A stretch of DNA of 64,000 bases, taken from contig JBEHWI010000002.1 in NCBI GenBank assembly GCA_040217815.1, positions 88,567 to 152,566 of the forward strand, in the 5' to 3' direction. Shown here piece after piece: positions 25,860 to 34,419 of the stretch. The notes beneath the pieces were generated by a model, which saw only the letters and a list, made by a program, of their open reading frames with translations, did not search any database and was not told where the DNA came from. Each line of letters begins with the position of its first letter. Positions within the stretch are counted from its first letter, which is position 1. The stretch comes from UBA5314 sp040217815. Lineage in GTDB: Bacteria > Bacillota > Syntrophomonadia > Syntrophomonadales > Syntrophomonadaceae. The position numbers and the translations under genes were made by a program.

Positions 25860-26597
25860 TTATACTTCTGGGCTGGGCGGGCTGGGGTCTGCCTGATTCA
25901 TATCTGAAAATACTTTTCTTATTTCATTCCATTTAACCATTGCTTCTTCCGGTTGAAGTATCTCGTTCAATCCTTCTTCCAGCCATATAAGCCGGTTCAA
26001 CAGTGAAACATCCTCGATATTGCTAAATCCCCATAAACAGCTCGAACCAGCTTCTAAAAAGGACTTTATTACCTTGAGAATCAATTGATGTGACTTGAGA
26101 TCGATGTCCCTGATTATCTCATCGGCAATTAATATCTTCGGATTGTTTAGCAAGGCACAGGCCAGGGAAAGCCGCTGATATACTCCCAGCTCCAGGCTGT
26201 TGATGGGCTTTTTTAAGTAGTCATAAAGCTCCAGCTTTTCAATAAGAGAAGCGGTATTTTGTTGGCTGCATCCCTTTAAAACCGCTATGTAATCGAGATT
26301 TTCCAGAACGTTTAAATCTTTGAAAAGACTTGGTTCCTGAGTGACAAGTCCTAAATCCCTTTTATACCTGAAGTCTTTCCTGATATCATGACCCAGGATT
26401 TCAACTGCACCGCTTGAGATTCTGTCGATTCCAGCCAGGGCATGCAGCAGAGTGGTTTTGCCGCTGCCACGCAAACCAAAGATCCCTAAACATTCACCCT
26501 GCAGCAGTGAAAAAGAAATATTTCGTATTATCTCCCGGTCTCCTCTTTTCTGGCTGAGACCGGTTACGGTCATTACTACGTCATGCTTGGTTTCCAC
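25860..26597 (-). CDS. ABC transporter ATP-binding protein with atypical signature motif
   Basis: A 245-residue ATPase. The Walker A motif is GLRGSGKTTLLHA near residue 41 and Walker B is ILIADEII, where the residue after the catalytic glutamate is I instead of P. The signature that is normally LSGGQ reads LELGVYQR. The switch histidine is not obvious: the segment reads SCLWGFSNIEDV. These departures suggest low or unusual ATPase activity, or a specialised subfamily. The start is GTG at 26595-26597 after AAGGATC. The gene lies between the HlyD adaptor and the two permeases in one operon. Confidence 0.85.
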   Translation of the reverse strand: METKHDVVMTVTGLSQKRGDREIIRNISFSLLQGECLGIFGLRGSGKTTLLHALAGIDRISSGAVEILGHDIRKDFRYKRDLGLVTQEPSLFKDLNVLENLDYIAVLKGCSQQNTASLIEKLELYDYLKKPINSLELGVYQRLSLACALLNNPKILIADEIIRDIDLKSHQLILKVIKSFLEAGSSCLWGFSNIEDVSLLNRLIWLEEGLNEILQPEEAMVKWNEIRKVFSDMNQADPSPPSPEV

Positions 26598-26615
26598 AAT
26601 GATCCTTCCCCTTTG

Positions 26616-27632
26616 TTAAATCAACTGAACTGTGGCAGTCATCCCCGCTTTTAAAGCTAGTTCGTCATTGGGAACGTTTATTTTTACTTCAAAGCTTCTT
26701 ATATCGTGGCTGTATTGTTCGTTTATCGCCTTGCGCACTGCAAACTGCCCGGCGTCGCTAATCCAGACTACTCTTCCTTTAAATATTCTGCCAGGATAGG
26801 CATCAACTTGAATACTAACTTCCTGATTAAGCTGTACCCGGCCGATCTTGGTTTCGTCAATAAAAACCTTTACATAGGGGTGCTGGATATCGCTAATCTC
26901 ATAGACAGGTGTGCCTGCATTGACCATTTCCCCGGTATCCAAGTACTTCTCGGTAATTACTCCTCCCACCGGGGTTATCATATGGGTATTTCCCAAAGCC
27001 ACCTGCACTTCTTGCAGGGCGCCGTCGGCGGTCTGCTTTTTGCCAACTGCTTCAACGTATTTGTGGCCTGCTACTTCCACACTTATACGCGCTGCCAGGG
27101 CTTCATCCAACTGGCCCTTAGCAGCATTCATTTTATTTGTGACTTGATCTAATGAGCTGTCGGAAATCGCTCCCGCATCGTGCAGGTTTTTATATCTCTC
27201 ATAGGTTTGTACGCTATCATCATAGGCGGCCTGTGCCTGGGCTACTTTAGCCTCGACACTCTCACTGGTAAGCGGCACTGTACTTCCGACCTCATCTATT
27301 AAGCCCTGAGCGCTTACGACTCCTCCCTGGGCCTGGAGCAGTCTGGCTTCTAGCTCCCTACTCTCCAAAAGGGCGATTTCTTGCCCGGCTGTTACCGTGC
27401 TACCGGTGTCCACCATCATTTTGTCTATCTTTCCCGCCACTTTAAAAGCCAGGTCAACGGTGGTTGCTTCAACTACCCCGGTGGCAGTTAGGCTTTGCCT
27501 CTGAGCAACAACTGCCCGTTGTCTGTTGCTGAAATAACCGTAGAAAGCTGCCGCAGCTACAAGCGTCAGGCCAATTAACCCCAAACAAACCATGGTCTTT
27601 TTCTTTTGCAAACTCGATATATTGCCTTCCAT
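26616..27632 (-). CDS. HlyD-family efflux adaptor
   Basis: A 338-residue membrane-anchored protein. A single N-terminal membrane segment (TMVCLGLIGLTLVAAAAFYG) is followed by a barrel-sandwich/lipoyl domain split by a coiled coil at about 90-200. The first lipoyl half includes VVEATTVDLAFKVAGKI and the second MITPVGGVITEKYLDTGEMV. In Gram-positives such adaptors work outside the membrane with ABC exporters. It is the second gene of the operon, after tetR. Confidence 0.88.
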   Translation of the reverse strand: MEGNISSLQKKKTMVCLGLIGLTLVAAAAFYGYFSNRQRAVVAQRQSLTATGVVEATTVDLAFKVAGKIDKMMVDTGSTVTAGQEIALLESRELEARLLQAQGGVVSAQGLIDEVGSTVPLTSESVEAKVAQAQAAYDDSVQTYERYKNLHDAGAISDSSLDQVTNKMNAAKGQLDEALAARISVEVAGHKYVEAVGKKQTADGALQEVQVALGNTHMITPVGGVITEKYLDTGEMVNAGTPVYEISDIQHPYVKVFIDETKIGRVQLNQEVSIQVDAYPGRIFKGRVVWISDAGQFAVRKAINEQYSHDIRSFEVKINVPNDELALKAGMTATVQLI

Positions 27633-27699
27633 TAGCTACCCCTCCGTATATTACTTAGCCATGATTTCATTCTTGAACAGTCCCTCCCGGACATACAAT

Positions 27700-28308
27700 C
27701 TAGGTCGTATTACGAATTAAGATTCCGTTGTTCACCACGTAGTTGAGTAAATTTAATTTATGTTCCGATTTCTCTTTGGCCTCGTCACTTATAAAAGGAA
27801 AGGTTGCTTCGCGAAATACGCTTTCCATCAGATTAGCTAGTTGATAGGCATCAACTTTGATAATAAAACCGTCCTTTATACCTCGCCCAAGCATTTCAGC
27901 AACTATCTGGATCTTTCTATCCAGCATATTGTTGATTTCCTCGACGCATTCCGGTCTGATTTTTTCTTCCATCCTGCGTCGCAACCAAGAAGAAAGCAAA
28001 AAATTGTATTCCTTAAAAAAGTGAAATTGAAGCTTAATGTAGTTGTTAATCGCTTCTCGGATGTCCCGTACTTTCAGGCACTGATCCTCCATATCCGAAC
28101 AGAGTTTCTGCAATCCCTCGGAAACCAGATGGTGGAGTATATCGTCCTTGTTTTTAAAATATAAATATATAGTCCCCTTAGCACACCCTACCAGCCTGGC
28201 AATATCGTCCACACTGACCGATTCGACCGGTTTGCTGGTAAGCAGATCATAGGCAACTTCACAGATTACTTTTTTCTTAAACTCTCTTTGTTTTTGCTTA
28301 AATGACAT
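27700..28308 (-). CDS. TetR-family transcriptional regulator
   Basis: A 202-residue regulator. The helix-turn-helix lies at residues 20-55 with the typical VDDIARLVGCAKGTIYLYFKN segment shape (split here: VDDIARLVGCAK, then GTIYLYFK). The C-terminal ligand domain has no recognised specificity. First gene of the efflux operon, 67 bases before hlyD. A near-perfect palindrome overlaps the start region of its own transcript, so it probably represses its own operon until the transported compound binds. Confidence 0.9.
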   Translation of the reverse strand: MSFKQKQREFKKKVICEVAYDLLTSKPVESVSVDDIARLVGCAKGTIYLYFKNKDDILHHLVSEGLQKLCSDMEDQCLKVRDIREAINNYIKLQFHFFKEYNFLLSSWLRRRMEEKIRPECVEEINNMLDRKIQIVAEMLGRGIKDGFIIKVDAYQLANLMESVFREATFPFISDEAKEKSEHKLNLLNYVVNNGILIRNTT

Positions 28309-28337
28309 GCGCGGTTCCTTTCCGTCCCGTTAGTCAA

Positions 28338-28357
28338 AAAACTGACCGGCTAGTTTT
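28338..28357. promoter_or_regulatory. probable TetR operator (20-bp palindrome)
   Basis: AAAACTGACC and GGCTAGTTTT form an inverted repeat with only two mismatched pairs. The core TGACCGGC resembles the TGACCGGTCA core seen in other TetR-family sites. It lies just downstream of the -10 box of the tetR promoter and 30 bases before the ATG, the right place for autorepression. Confidence 0.65.
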
Positions 28358-28365
28358 ATTATCCA

Positions 28366-28394
28366 ATTTTAATTACTACCAGTGCTAAAGTCAA
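28366..28394 (-). promoter_or_regulatory. sigma-A promoter of the tetR-efflux operon
   Basis: On the minus strand TTGACT (28389-28394), 17 bases, then TAAAAT (28366-28371). This is close to consensus, and the palindromic operator directly follows it. Confidence 0.75.
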
Positions 28395-28516
28395 TACGAA
28401 TTTTGTCATTTTACTATTCGTTTTCCAGCACCAAAATACCAGGATCTCCGCATATAAAAACGTGCCCGGGATTAACCTGACACGTTACGTATTTATCCGA
28501 AGACTCTGTTGACACA

Positions 28517-28871
28517 TCAAACTCTGATTAGCCTCTTAACAGCATGTTGTTTACTGGCCAAAAAGAAAAAATCTTTGCCCCTGTAAATAAATTATCTAAG
28601 ACTCCTGCTCGAATACCTGGCAAAACCTCCGACTATAGCCAGTTTTATCTGGTAGTTGATGAACTTCTGTAGTACCTCTCCGGCTATTCCGGTCTTTAAA
28701 TAAAAAAACTCCATGCCAATAGTCTTTTTATATAAGATCAACGTGTGACAACCCGTTTCATACCTTCGTCACCATCAAATCCAGGGCTGACTGGATATCG
28801 CTTATGGGGAGCTCGCTGCTGTTTACAATAGCGATTTCTACGGCATTCTCGTTTATCCCAGTTATTTTCAT
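28517..28871 (-). pseudogene. DUF4180 protein, broken by a frameshift and a stop
   Basis: An ATG at 28869-28871 with a good AGAGGA site opens MKITGINENAVEIAIV and reads to DIQSALDLMVTK, typical of DUF4180. It then meets TGA at 28758-28760. One frame over, the match continues at once with YETGCHTLILYKKTIG, AGEVLQKFINYQIKLAIVGG and YSSRSLR. An in-frame TAA (28592-28594) interrupts FIYRGKDFFFLASKQ, and the gene ends at TGA 28517-28519. So there is one frameshift near 28760, one nonsense codon, and a small deletion relative to the family. The function of DUF4180 is unknown. The decay looks recent, since the reading is otherwise intact. Confidence 0.75.
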
Positions 28872-28984
28872 AATGAATTCCTCTAGTGGAAAAGCTGTGA
28901 GAGTTTGGCGGGAAATTGGTGAGAATTCCGTTTGTACCAGCCAGAAAAGCAGAACTGGCCGGTCCTTAATCGTTAACCCTTATT

Positions 28985-31573
28985 TTATAGGTGATTTCCC
29001 CGGTTTAAGTCATCAAACCCGGAAATACATTCCAAAAACACTGCGACCAGGTCTGGATCAAACTGCGTTCCCTTACAGGCTATCAACTCCTGCACAGCTG
29101 CTTCATGGGACATAGCCCTTCTATAGGGCCGGTCGCTGGTCATGGCGTCGTAAGCGTCGACTATAGACAGCATCCGGCAGCCTATAGGTATTTCACTTCC
29201 CTTAAGTCCCAGCGGGTAGCCCTGCCCGTTCCACCATTCATGATGCTGCAAAATGAGTTCTGAAATCGGTGCCAGGTCGGGAGACGACTGAGCGATGCGA
29301 TAGCCTATTTCGCAGTGTTTCTGCATTTCAAATTTTTCTTCCTGGTCCAAGCTGCCAGGTTTAAACAGGATACGATCTGGAACTCCCACTTTTCCGATAT
29401 CGTGAAACTGCGAAAAGAGCATCAGATCTTCCATCTTCCAGAGCGGAAAGCCCACCTTGTTAGCAAAAATGCGCATTAACTCGGCAAGGCGAACGGCGTG
29501 ATTCTCGGTTCCAAAATCCCTGGCCTCCAGGGTCTTCATCAGGGTTTTTACAATTGAGCTGCGGGCACTCTGGCTGCTGAGCAGTTTCTGCCGGTACATG
29601 TTGTTGTCCGCCATCTTTATCAGATCAAAAACACTTGCACTCCGCTCTTCCCTGAAAGCCACCCCCACCGTGATACAGAGCGGGATAAGCGGATCCCGGG
29701 TATTGTATGCCTCAACCTCTTTTTGAATCTGCCGGGCCCGTTTATTGAGTACATTAACATCGATGTCAGACAACAGAACTGCGAATTCATCTCCACCGAC
29801 TCGGGCTAGTATGTCATTGGCATCACAGCACTTCTTCAGCACTTCCGTTGCGGCTATCAGCAGATCATCGCCGGCCTGAAGGCCTATAGAATCGTTCACC
29901 AGCTTGAGCCCATCAATATCACACATAAGTATTCCATTGATCCGATTGGCAGCGGGGGCGGTCAGGGTTTTCTCAAAATAAGTCCGGTTGTTAAGCCCGG
30001 TTAAAGGGTCATGTTCGTTTAGGTATTCAAGTTCTTCCAGATGTTTAATCCGCTCGGTAACGTCAATATAACAGCCTTCGATCCATCTGACTTTCCCTGA
30101 TTCATCATAGACCGCGAGCGCATTGACCGACGTCCAAAAGGTGCTTTTATCCTTTCTCAACCGTTTGACGATGCAGTCCCTGATAAACCCATGCTCGATA
30201 AGCAGTTTATCGATTCTTTCAGCCTCATCGGGACTATCATAGGTCTGGTATACGTCATCCACCGCCGCCAGCATCTCTTCGGGAGACAAATAGCCAAACA
30301 TGCTGGCACAAGCCGGGTTGACATTAATGTAGCTTCGGTCAAGGTGGGCCTGAAACATTCCTTCTACCGCGTTTTCAAAGATGGAGCGATATTTCTCTTC
30401 ACTGAGCCGGACGCTTCTTTCCATCCTCTTTCGGGCCGTTGTGTCAGTCAATGTAGCGTTTCCCATTATACATCGCCCGGTTTCATCCTTAAGCACCTGG
30501 ATATTTACCAGGGCAGTTATAAGCGACCCGTCGCCGCCTATTATCTCTAATTCCAGCCCTTTTGCCCCACCCTGCTTCCTCAGAGAAGAACGAAGTTTTT
30601 TAGAGTATTGCCTACTGTTATCAACCAGGAATTCGGACAGCTTTCGTTTGCCTACTACTTCCTCCCGGGTAACGCCCAGCCATTTAATTAGAGTGTCGTT
30701 TATGCGCAGAATTACATTATTGCTATCCAATGATACATACCCGCAGGGAGCATTATTATAAAGCTCCATAATTTCTTCGGCATCCTTGCGCCTCAACGAT
30801 TCAGCCTGCTTGCGTTCTGAAATATCCCTGATTACGCATAGCAGGTATTTATGCTTCTTTACGGTCATCGTACTGGCGCTTATCTCTGCATAAAAAGGAC
30901 TCCCGTCTCTGCGTTGATGAAGACTCTCAAATAGGAGGCCCCGCCAATTTTTCCGGGCGTCATGCTTCCTGCTGTTTTCGTTCATCCCGCAAAGCAGGCC
31001 AAGTTCGAGTTTCAGCATCTCATCACGGGTGTATCCATATGTCCTTAAGGCCGTGTTATTGGCATCAACGATTTTTCCGTTTTTCATATTTATGAGAATA
31101 ATGTTGTCCTGAACTTCGTCAAACAGATATCTATACCGCTCCAGAGTCTCCTGGGTATTAATGCGATCGGTAATGTCTATAATGGAGCTAAGTATATATT
31201 CTCTTCCGCCGATCATAACCTTGACCGAGGAGATCAGGGCGACAACTTCATGGCCTTCTTTATGCCAGAAGTGGGCCTCCATTTTGTAAATGCTTCCCTC
31301 TTTATTTAAAACATCTAAAAACCTGGCTCGCTCACCGGGATTTATCCAGGCGATATGCAATGCATTTTTTCCGGCGGCTTCTTCACGAGTGTATCCCAAT
31401 ATCTCGGTAAAGGCGGCATTTGTCTCTACAAACACCCCTTCCAGAGTGCTTAAGATCATGACATTGGGCAGGTAGTTGAAAGCTTTTAAGAACAATTCCT
31501 CCGACCTGACCAGGCTCAGGTCGTTTCTATACTTGTCAACACCTTCTTCGTTATTCACGCTTCTCTGGTTCAT
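28985..31573 (-). CDS. multi-PAS diguanylate cyclase with HD-GYP phosphodiesterase domain
   Basis: An 862-residue cytoplasmic signalling protein without membrane segments. About four PAS/PAC modules fill residues 30-500. A GGDEF domain follows (DPLTGLNNRTYF, then the intact active site ARVGGDEFAVLLSD), then an HD-GYP domain (FHDIGKVGVPDRIL, HHEWWNGQGYP). Both halves keep their catalytic residues, so it may make and break cyclic di-GMP in response to redox or ligand cues sensed by the PAS domains. I used the ATG at 31571-31573, ten bases after GGAGG; a GTG three codons earlier is too close to that site. It stands alone. Confidence 0.9.
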   Translation of the reverse strand: MNQRSVNNEEGVDKYRNDLSLVRSEELFLKAFNYLPNVMILSTLEGVFVETNAAFTEILGYTREEAAGKNALHIAWINPGERARFLDVLNKEGSIYKMEAHFWHKEGHEVVALISSVKVMIGGREYILSSIIDITDRINTQETLERYRYLFDEVQDNIILINMKNGKIVDANNTALRTYGYTRDEMLKLELGLLCGMNENSRKHDARKNWRGLLFESLHQRRDGSPFYAEISASTMTVKKHKYLLCVIRDISERKQAESLRRKDAEEIMELYNNAPCGYVSLDSNNVILRINDTLIKWLGVTREEVVGKRKLSEFLVDNSRQYSKKLRSSLRKQGGAKGLELEIIGGDGSLITALVNIQVLKDETGRCIMGNATLTDTTARKRMERSVRLSEEKYRSIFENAVEGMFQAHLDRSYINVNPACASMFGYLSPEEMLAAVDDVYQTYDSPDEAERIDKLLIEHGFIRDCIVKRLRKDKSTFWTSVNALAVYDESGKVRWIEGCYIDVTERIKHLEELEYLNEHDPLTGLNNRTYFEKTLTAPAANRINGILMCDIDGLKLVNDSIGLQAGDDLLIAATEVLKKCCDANDILARVGGDEFAVLLSDIDVNVLNKRARQIQKEVEAYNTRDPLIPLCITVGVAFREERSASVFDLIKMADNNMYRQKLLSSQSARSSIVKTLMKTLEARDFGTENHAVRLAELMRIFANKVGFPLWKMEDLMLFSQFHDIGKVGVPDRILFKPGSLDQEEKFEMQKHCEIGYRIAQSSPDLAPISELILQHHEWWNGQGYPLGLKGSEIPIGCRMLSIVDAYDAMTSDRPYRRAMSHEAAVQELIACKGTQFDPDLVAVFLECISGFDDLNRGNHL

Positions 31574-31803
31574 AAAGGCCACACCTCCACACCGACTACG
31601 CTTCCCAAAGAGTTAGGAACTTCGGGGTTTTTAGCCCATAGGGCGAAAATTTGCCTATTTAAAACATTGGGTAATTTTACGGTTTTATGTTTTCAAAATT
31701 GAAGAGTACTTTACGAATGGAACCGGCGCTAATAGCAATTAGCTTCTATTCCATTTTATTGCATTTTGGGCCTCAATCCTGCCCGCGTACCTCAACAGTT
31801 GCG

Positions 31804-31839
31804 TTTGCGACATGAAATGCGCAATTTGTGACATGAAAT
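31804..31839. repeat. direct repeat pair, 21-base period
   Basis: TTTGCGACATGAAAT at 31804-31818 and TTTGTGACATGAAAT at 31825-31839 differ at one base. The 21-base offset is two DNA turns, so both would face the same side of the helix. They could be regulator sites about 230 bases upstream of the PAS-GGDEF gene; the binder is unknown. Confidence 0.55.
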
Positions 31840-31915
31840 ATTAGATTTCGGCTTTAAAGGAGTAATGTCGATAAATTAGCCGCGAACAAATACTGTTTAT
31901 TTTGAAACCCTGGTT

Positions 31916-31946
31916 AAAGAAAAAGACCTTCAACGTACTGAAGATC
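31916..31946 (-). terminator. intrinsic terminator after nth
   Basis: On the minus strand GATCTTCA pairs with TGAAGGTC across a six-base loop and is followed by TTTTTCTTT. It lies about 50 bases past the nth stop. Confidence 0.75.
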
Positions 31947-31996
31947 CTGGATGATTGTCTATAAAATTTTAACGGTTCTCACCTTTAAAGCCGGAC

Positions 31997-32629
31997 TCAC
32001 TTATCCGGGTTTTGCTCACAGACAGGCCGGATTCGGCAGGATTGACAGTCCGGACGGCGCGCCTTGCATACCTTGCGCCCATGGAAGATGAAGAGATGGT
32101 GGGCAGGCCCCCACTGGTTTTGGGGTATGAGTTTTTTCAATTCCAGTTCCGTCTGAACCGGTTTATCGGAGCTGGCCAGACCCAGCCGGTGGGCCACGCG
32201 CTGCACATGGGTGTCAACTCCCAGCCCCGGCTTTCCAAAACCAACCGCCAGTATAACATTGGCGCTTTTCCTGCCCAATCCCGGAAGGCCGGTAAGCTCC
32301 TCAAGGCGTTCGGGAATTCGTCCATCGTATTGTTCCACCAGGGCCTGGGCCAGGGCTTTAATATGCTTTGCTTTGTTGTGATAGAGGCCCACCGGCCGAA
32401 TAATTTCTTCAAGTATTTCCAGGTCGGCCGCAGCCATGCCTTCAGGAGTCGGGTACCGGGCAAAAAGGGGCCCGCTGACCTGGTTCACCCGTTCGTCAGT
32501 GGTCTGAGCCGACAGGGCAACGGCAATGGTAAGCTCAAAGATGTTGTTGAATTTCAACAAAGTACCGGCGTTGGGGTATTCCCTTTTTAGCTCTTTAATT
32601 ATACGCAAAGCCTGGTCTCGTTTGGTCAT
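31997..32629 (-). CDS. nth: endonuclease III
   Basis: A 210-residue DNA glycosylase/AP lyase that removes oxidised pyrimidines. The helix-hairpin-helix with the catalytic lysine region is LTGLPGLGRKSANVIL, followed by the catalytic aspartate in GVDTHVQRVAHRLG. The C-terminal [4Fe-4S] loop has C-x6-C-x2-C-x5-C (CKARRPDCQSCRIRPVC). The start is ATG at 32627-32629 with GGAGG six bases before; the frame extends 25 codons further up without support. Confidence 0.95.
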   Translation of the reverse strand: MTKRDQALRIIKELKREYPNAGTLLKFNNIFELTIAVALSAQTTDERVNQVSGPLFARYPTPEGMAAADLEILEEIIRPVGLYHNKAKHIKALAQALVEQYDGRIPERLEELTGLPGLGRKSANVILAVGFGKPGLGVDTHVQRVAHRLGLASSDKPVQTELELKKLIPQNQWGPAHHLFIFHGRKVCKARRPDCQSCRIRPVCEQNPDK

Positions 32630-32726
32630 TACATCCTCCCAGGTACCCAAATGAAATAATTGAAAACTATTTACCCGGTTTTCCGGGCAAGCTATGCAAA
32701 GCATATCTATGCCGGGAAGTATTTTA

Positions 32727-33644
32727 ATGGAAGCAATTACATCGGGATTTAATATAACTAATTGGGGCAGGCGGGCTCAGGCGGAAATGAGTATGTTGAT
32801 GGTGTCTCTTATCTGGGGTACCACCTTTGTAGTTGTCAAAAATGCTCTGAGCGAGCTAGGCCCCTTTATTTTCATCGGTTTGCGTTTTATAATCGCATTT
32901 TTCGCCCTGGTCATTTTGTCTCCGGGAAGCCTCCGGTCCTTCAAGGCTTCCACCTGGTCATCGGGTTTTCTGCTCGGTTTCTTTCTGCTGCTGGGCTATG
33001 CTTTTCAGACTACCGGTTTAAAATATACTTCAGCGTCAAACGCTGGTTTCATCACCGGGGTAAGCGTAGTAATGGTCCCCATTTTATGCAGCCTTATAGG
33101 CCGCCGCTGGCCTTCTTTTCGAACTATTGTCACTGTAGCAACCGCTGTCGCGGGTCTTTACCTCTTGTCTTTCCAACAGCCATCCTTTAAACTGTCCCGC
33201 GGTGATCTTCTGGTGTTAATCGGGGCTTTAGGTTTTGCCCTGCATATAGTCTTCGTCGATCTCTATTCCCACAAACACAACCCTGTGGCAATAACAGCAG
33301 TTCAAATCCTCCTGGTCGGGGCTCTCTCCCTGGCGATGGGAGCAGTGGTGGAACCCTGGCCCCGCCACTTGAGTCAGGAGTCCGTAAGCGCACTATTGAT
33401 AACTTCGTTTTTAGCCACCGCTCTGGCCTTTTTGGTGCAGAACATAATGCAGAAATACAGCACGCCTACTCGTTTTGCCATCGTACTGACCACTGAGCCT
33501 CTCTTTGCGGCTTTGGCCGCCTGGGCGTGGGCTGGAGAATACCTTACCCGTCAGGCCTGGGCCGGTGGAGGTTTGATTGTCCTATCTATGATCATATCTA
33601 TTTTAACCCGCCGGGAAAAGAATCTGGTAGAGGCCAATGTATGA
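32727..33644 (+). CDS. EamA/DMT-family transporter
   Basis: A 305-residue membrane protein with ten predicted segments arranged as two EamA repeats; the first begins near MLMVSLIWGTTFVVVKNAL. Such transporters export metabolites or amino acids; the substrate is unknown. I used the ATG at 32727 with GGGAAG seven bases before. It is read away from nth. An eight-pair hairpin (GGTAGAGG / CCTCTACC, 33626-33652) spans its stop codon, with no T-run after it. Confidence 0.88.
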   Translation: MEAITSGFNITNWGRRAQAEMSMLMVSLIWGTTFVVVKNALSELGPFIFIGLRFIIAFFALVILSPGSLRSFKASTWSSGFLLGFFLLLGYAFQTTGLKYTSASNAGFITGVSVVMVPILCSLIGRRWPSFRTIVTVATAVAGLYLLSFQQPSFKLSRGDLLVLIGALGFALHIVFVDLYSHKHNPVAITAVQILLVGALSLAMGAVVEPWPRHLSQESVSALLITSFLATALAFLVQNIMQKYSTPTRFAIVLTTEPLFAALAAWAWAGEYLTRQAWAGGGLIVLSMIISILTRREKNLVEANV

Positions 33645-33708
33645 CCTCTACCGATCATTATATGAAATGCTAAAACCAGCTACCAGATTTTTAATATTTT
33701 AAAGACTT

Positions 33709-33978
33709 TCAATCTGGCCGAGATCCCAGTACTTTATCAGGATAAATCCGTTTTTGGTCGGGCTCTTTTTCGTCGGGCCGGATTTTTATTTCAGCCAAAT
33801 GATATCGGCACCTATCATCTTCCCAAAAGCATACATCGCATATTTCCAGTGAACCTGACGGTTCAACCTCAAAAGTGTAGTTGCCGCAACCGGGGCAGGG
33901 ATATTTAGCGCTGCTTATAATCTCATCTTCACCTCCAATACACCCTGAACCATCTCCTTTTAGAACCAGCCTGGACAA
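33709..33978 (-). CDS. CPCC-type cysteine-rich small protein
   Basis: About 89 residues, with KYPCPGCGNYTFE and, 15 residues on, ICDVCFWEDD. That is the two-CxxC plan of the CPCC family, which probably binds zinc. The first CxxC reads CPGC instead of CPCC. The C-terminal part is charged (IRPDEKEPDQKRIYPDK). No start codon has a convincing ribosome site. Family members usually start just before KYPCP, so the coding start may be a rare codon near 33920, or the TTG used here. The function is unknown. Confidence 0.6.
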   Translation of the reverse strand: MSRLVLKGDGSGCIGGEDEIISSAKYPCPGCGNYTFEVEPSGSLEICDVCFWEDDRCRYHLAEIKIRPDEKEPDQKRIYPDKVLGSRPD

Positions 33979-34119
33979 AAGAAGAGGTTAAAATTCCATA
34001 GGCATTATACGGGAGGTCTGATGGTTTTATGCCGAAATAAAAGGGAATGGTCTTATACGCAATAAGCGAAGGGCAATCAAACGAAATGGGATATAGGGAG
34101 TTTTTAGAAAATGCAGCCT

Positions 34120-34419
34120 TTAGGACTGTGACAGTCCCAATCTTTTCATGACATCACTACCCGAGATGCCGGTCACTTCCAGGAGCTTCTGGCGGGAGCT
34201 TTCGCCCCGAATTATACGCAGGTTCTTGCGGGGGACCTTTAACTGCCTGGCCAGGAACTCAAGCAAAGCCTGATTGGCTTCGCCATCAACCGGTGGAGCG
34301 GTAAGTTTTACCCGCAGAACCCCTTCCTGCTCCCCCAATATCTGGTTGCGGGAAGAACGCGGCTGTACCTTGATTTCAAGATGCACATTTCCGTCAAACT
34401 CTTTAAGGAAAGAGGGCAT
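34120..34419 (-). CDS. yggU: YggU-family protein (DUF167)
   Basis: A 99-residue protein of the DUF167 family: EIKVQPRSSRNQI early, then VKLTAPPVDGEANQALLEFL, and IIRGESSRQKLLEV late. The structure is known for the family but no reaction is established. Its ATG overlaps the stop of the DivIVA-domain gene (TAATG). It is commonly found in the ylm cell-division region, as here. Confidence 0.88.
   Translation of the reverse strand: MPSFLKEFDGNVHLEIKVQPRSSRNQILGEQEGVLRVKLTAPPVDGEANQALLEFLARQLKVPRKNLRIIRGESSRQKLLEVTGISGSDVMKRLGLSQS

Larger units (their letters stand above)
31574..31996. other. 423-base intergenic region with a direct repeat pair
   Basis: It carries the promoter side of the PAS-GGDEF-HD-GYP gene and the 3' end of the nth transcript. 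It contains the nth terminator (31916-31946) and two near-identical 15-base direct repeats (31804-31818 and 31825-31839). No protein-coding frame is convincing. Confidence 0.6.

Noticed and set aside
28460..28486. Hairpin AACGTG...CACGTT below the DUF4180 remnant
   Set aside because: A six-base stem with a long loop and no T-run; too weak to call a terminator.
28804..29115. Rightward open frame of 103 codons between the DUF4180 remnant and the PAS-GGDEF gene
   Set aside because: It lies opposite the DUF4180 start and the end of the PAS-GGDEF gene, has no ribosome site and no known relation; the leftward DUF4180 reading explains the region.
33626..33652. Terminator over the stop of the EamA transporter gene
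   Set aside because: A perfect eight-base stem, but no T-run follows on the rightward strand; mentioned in the gene entry only.
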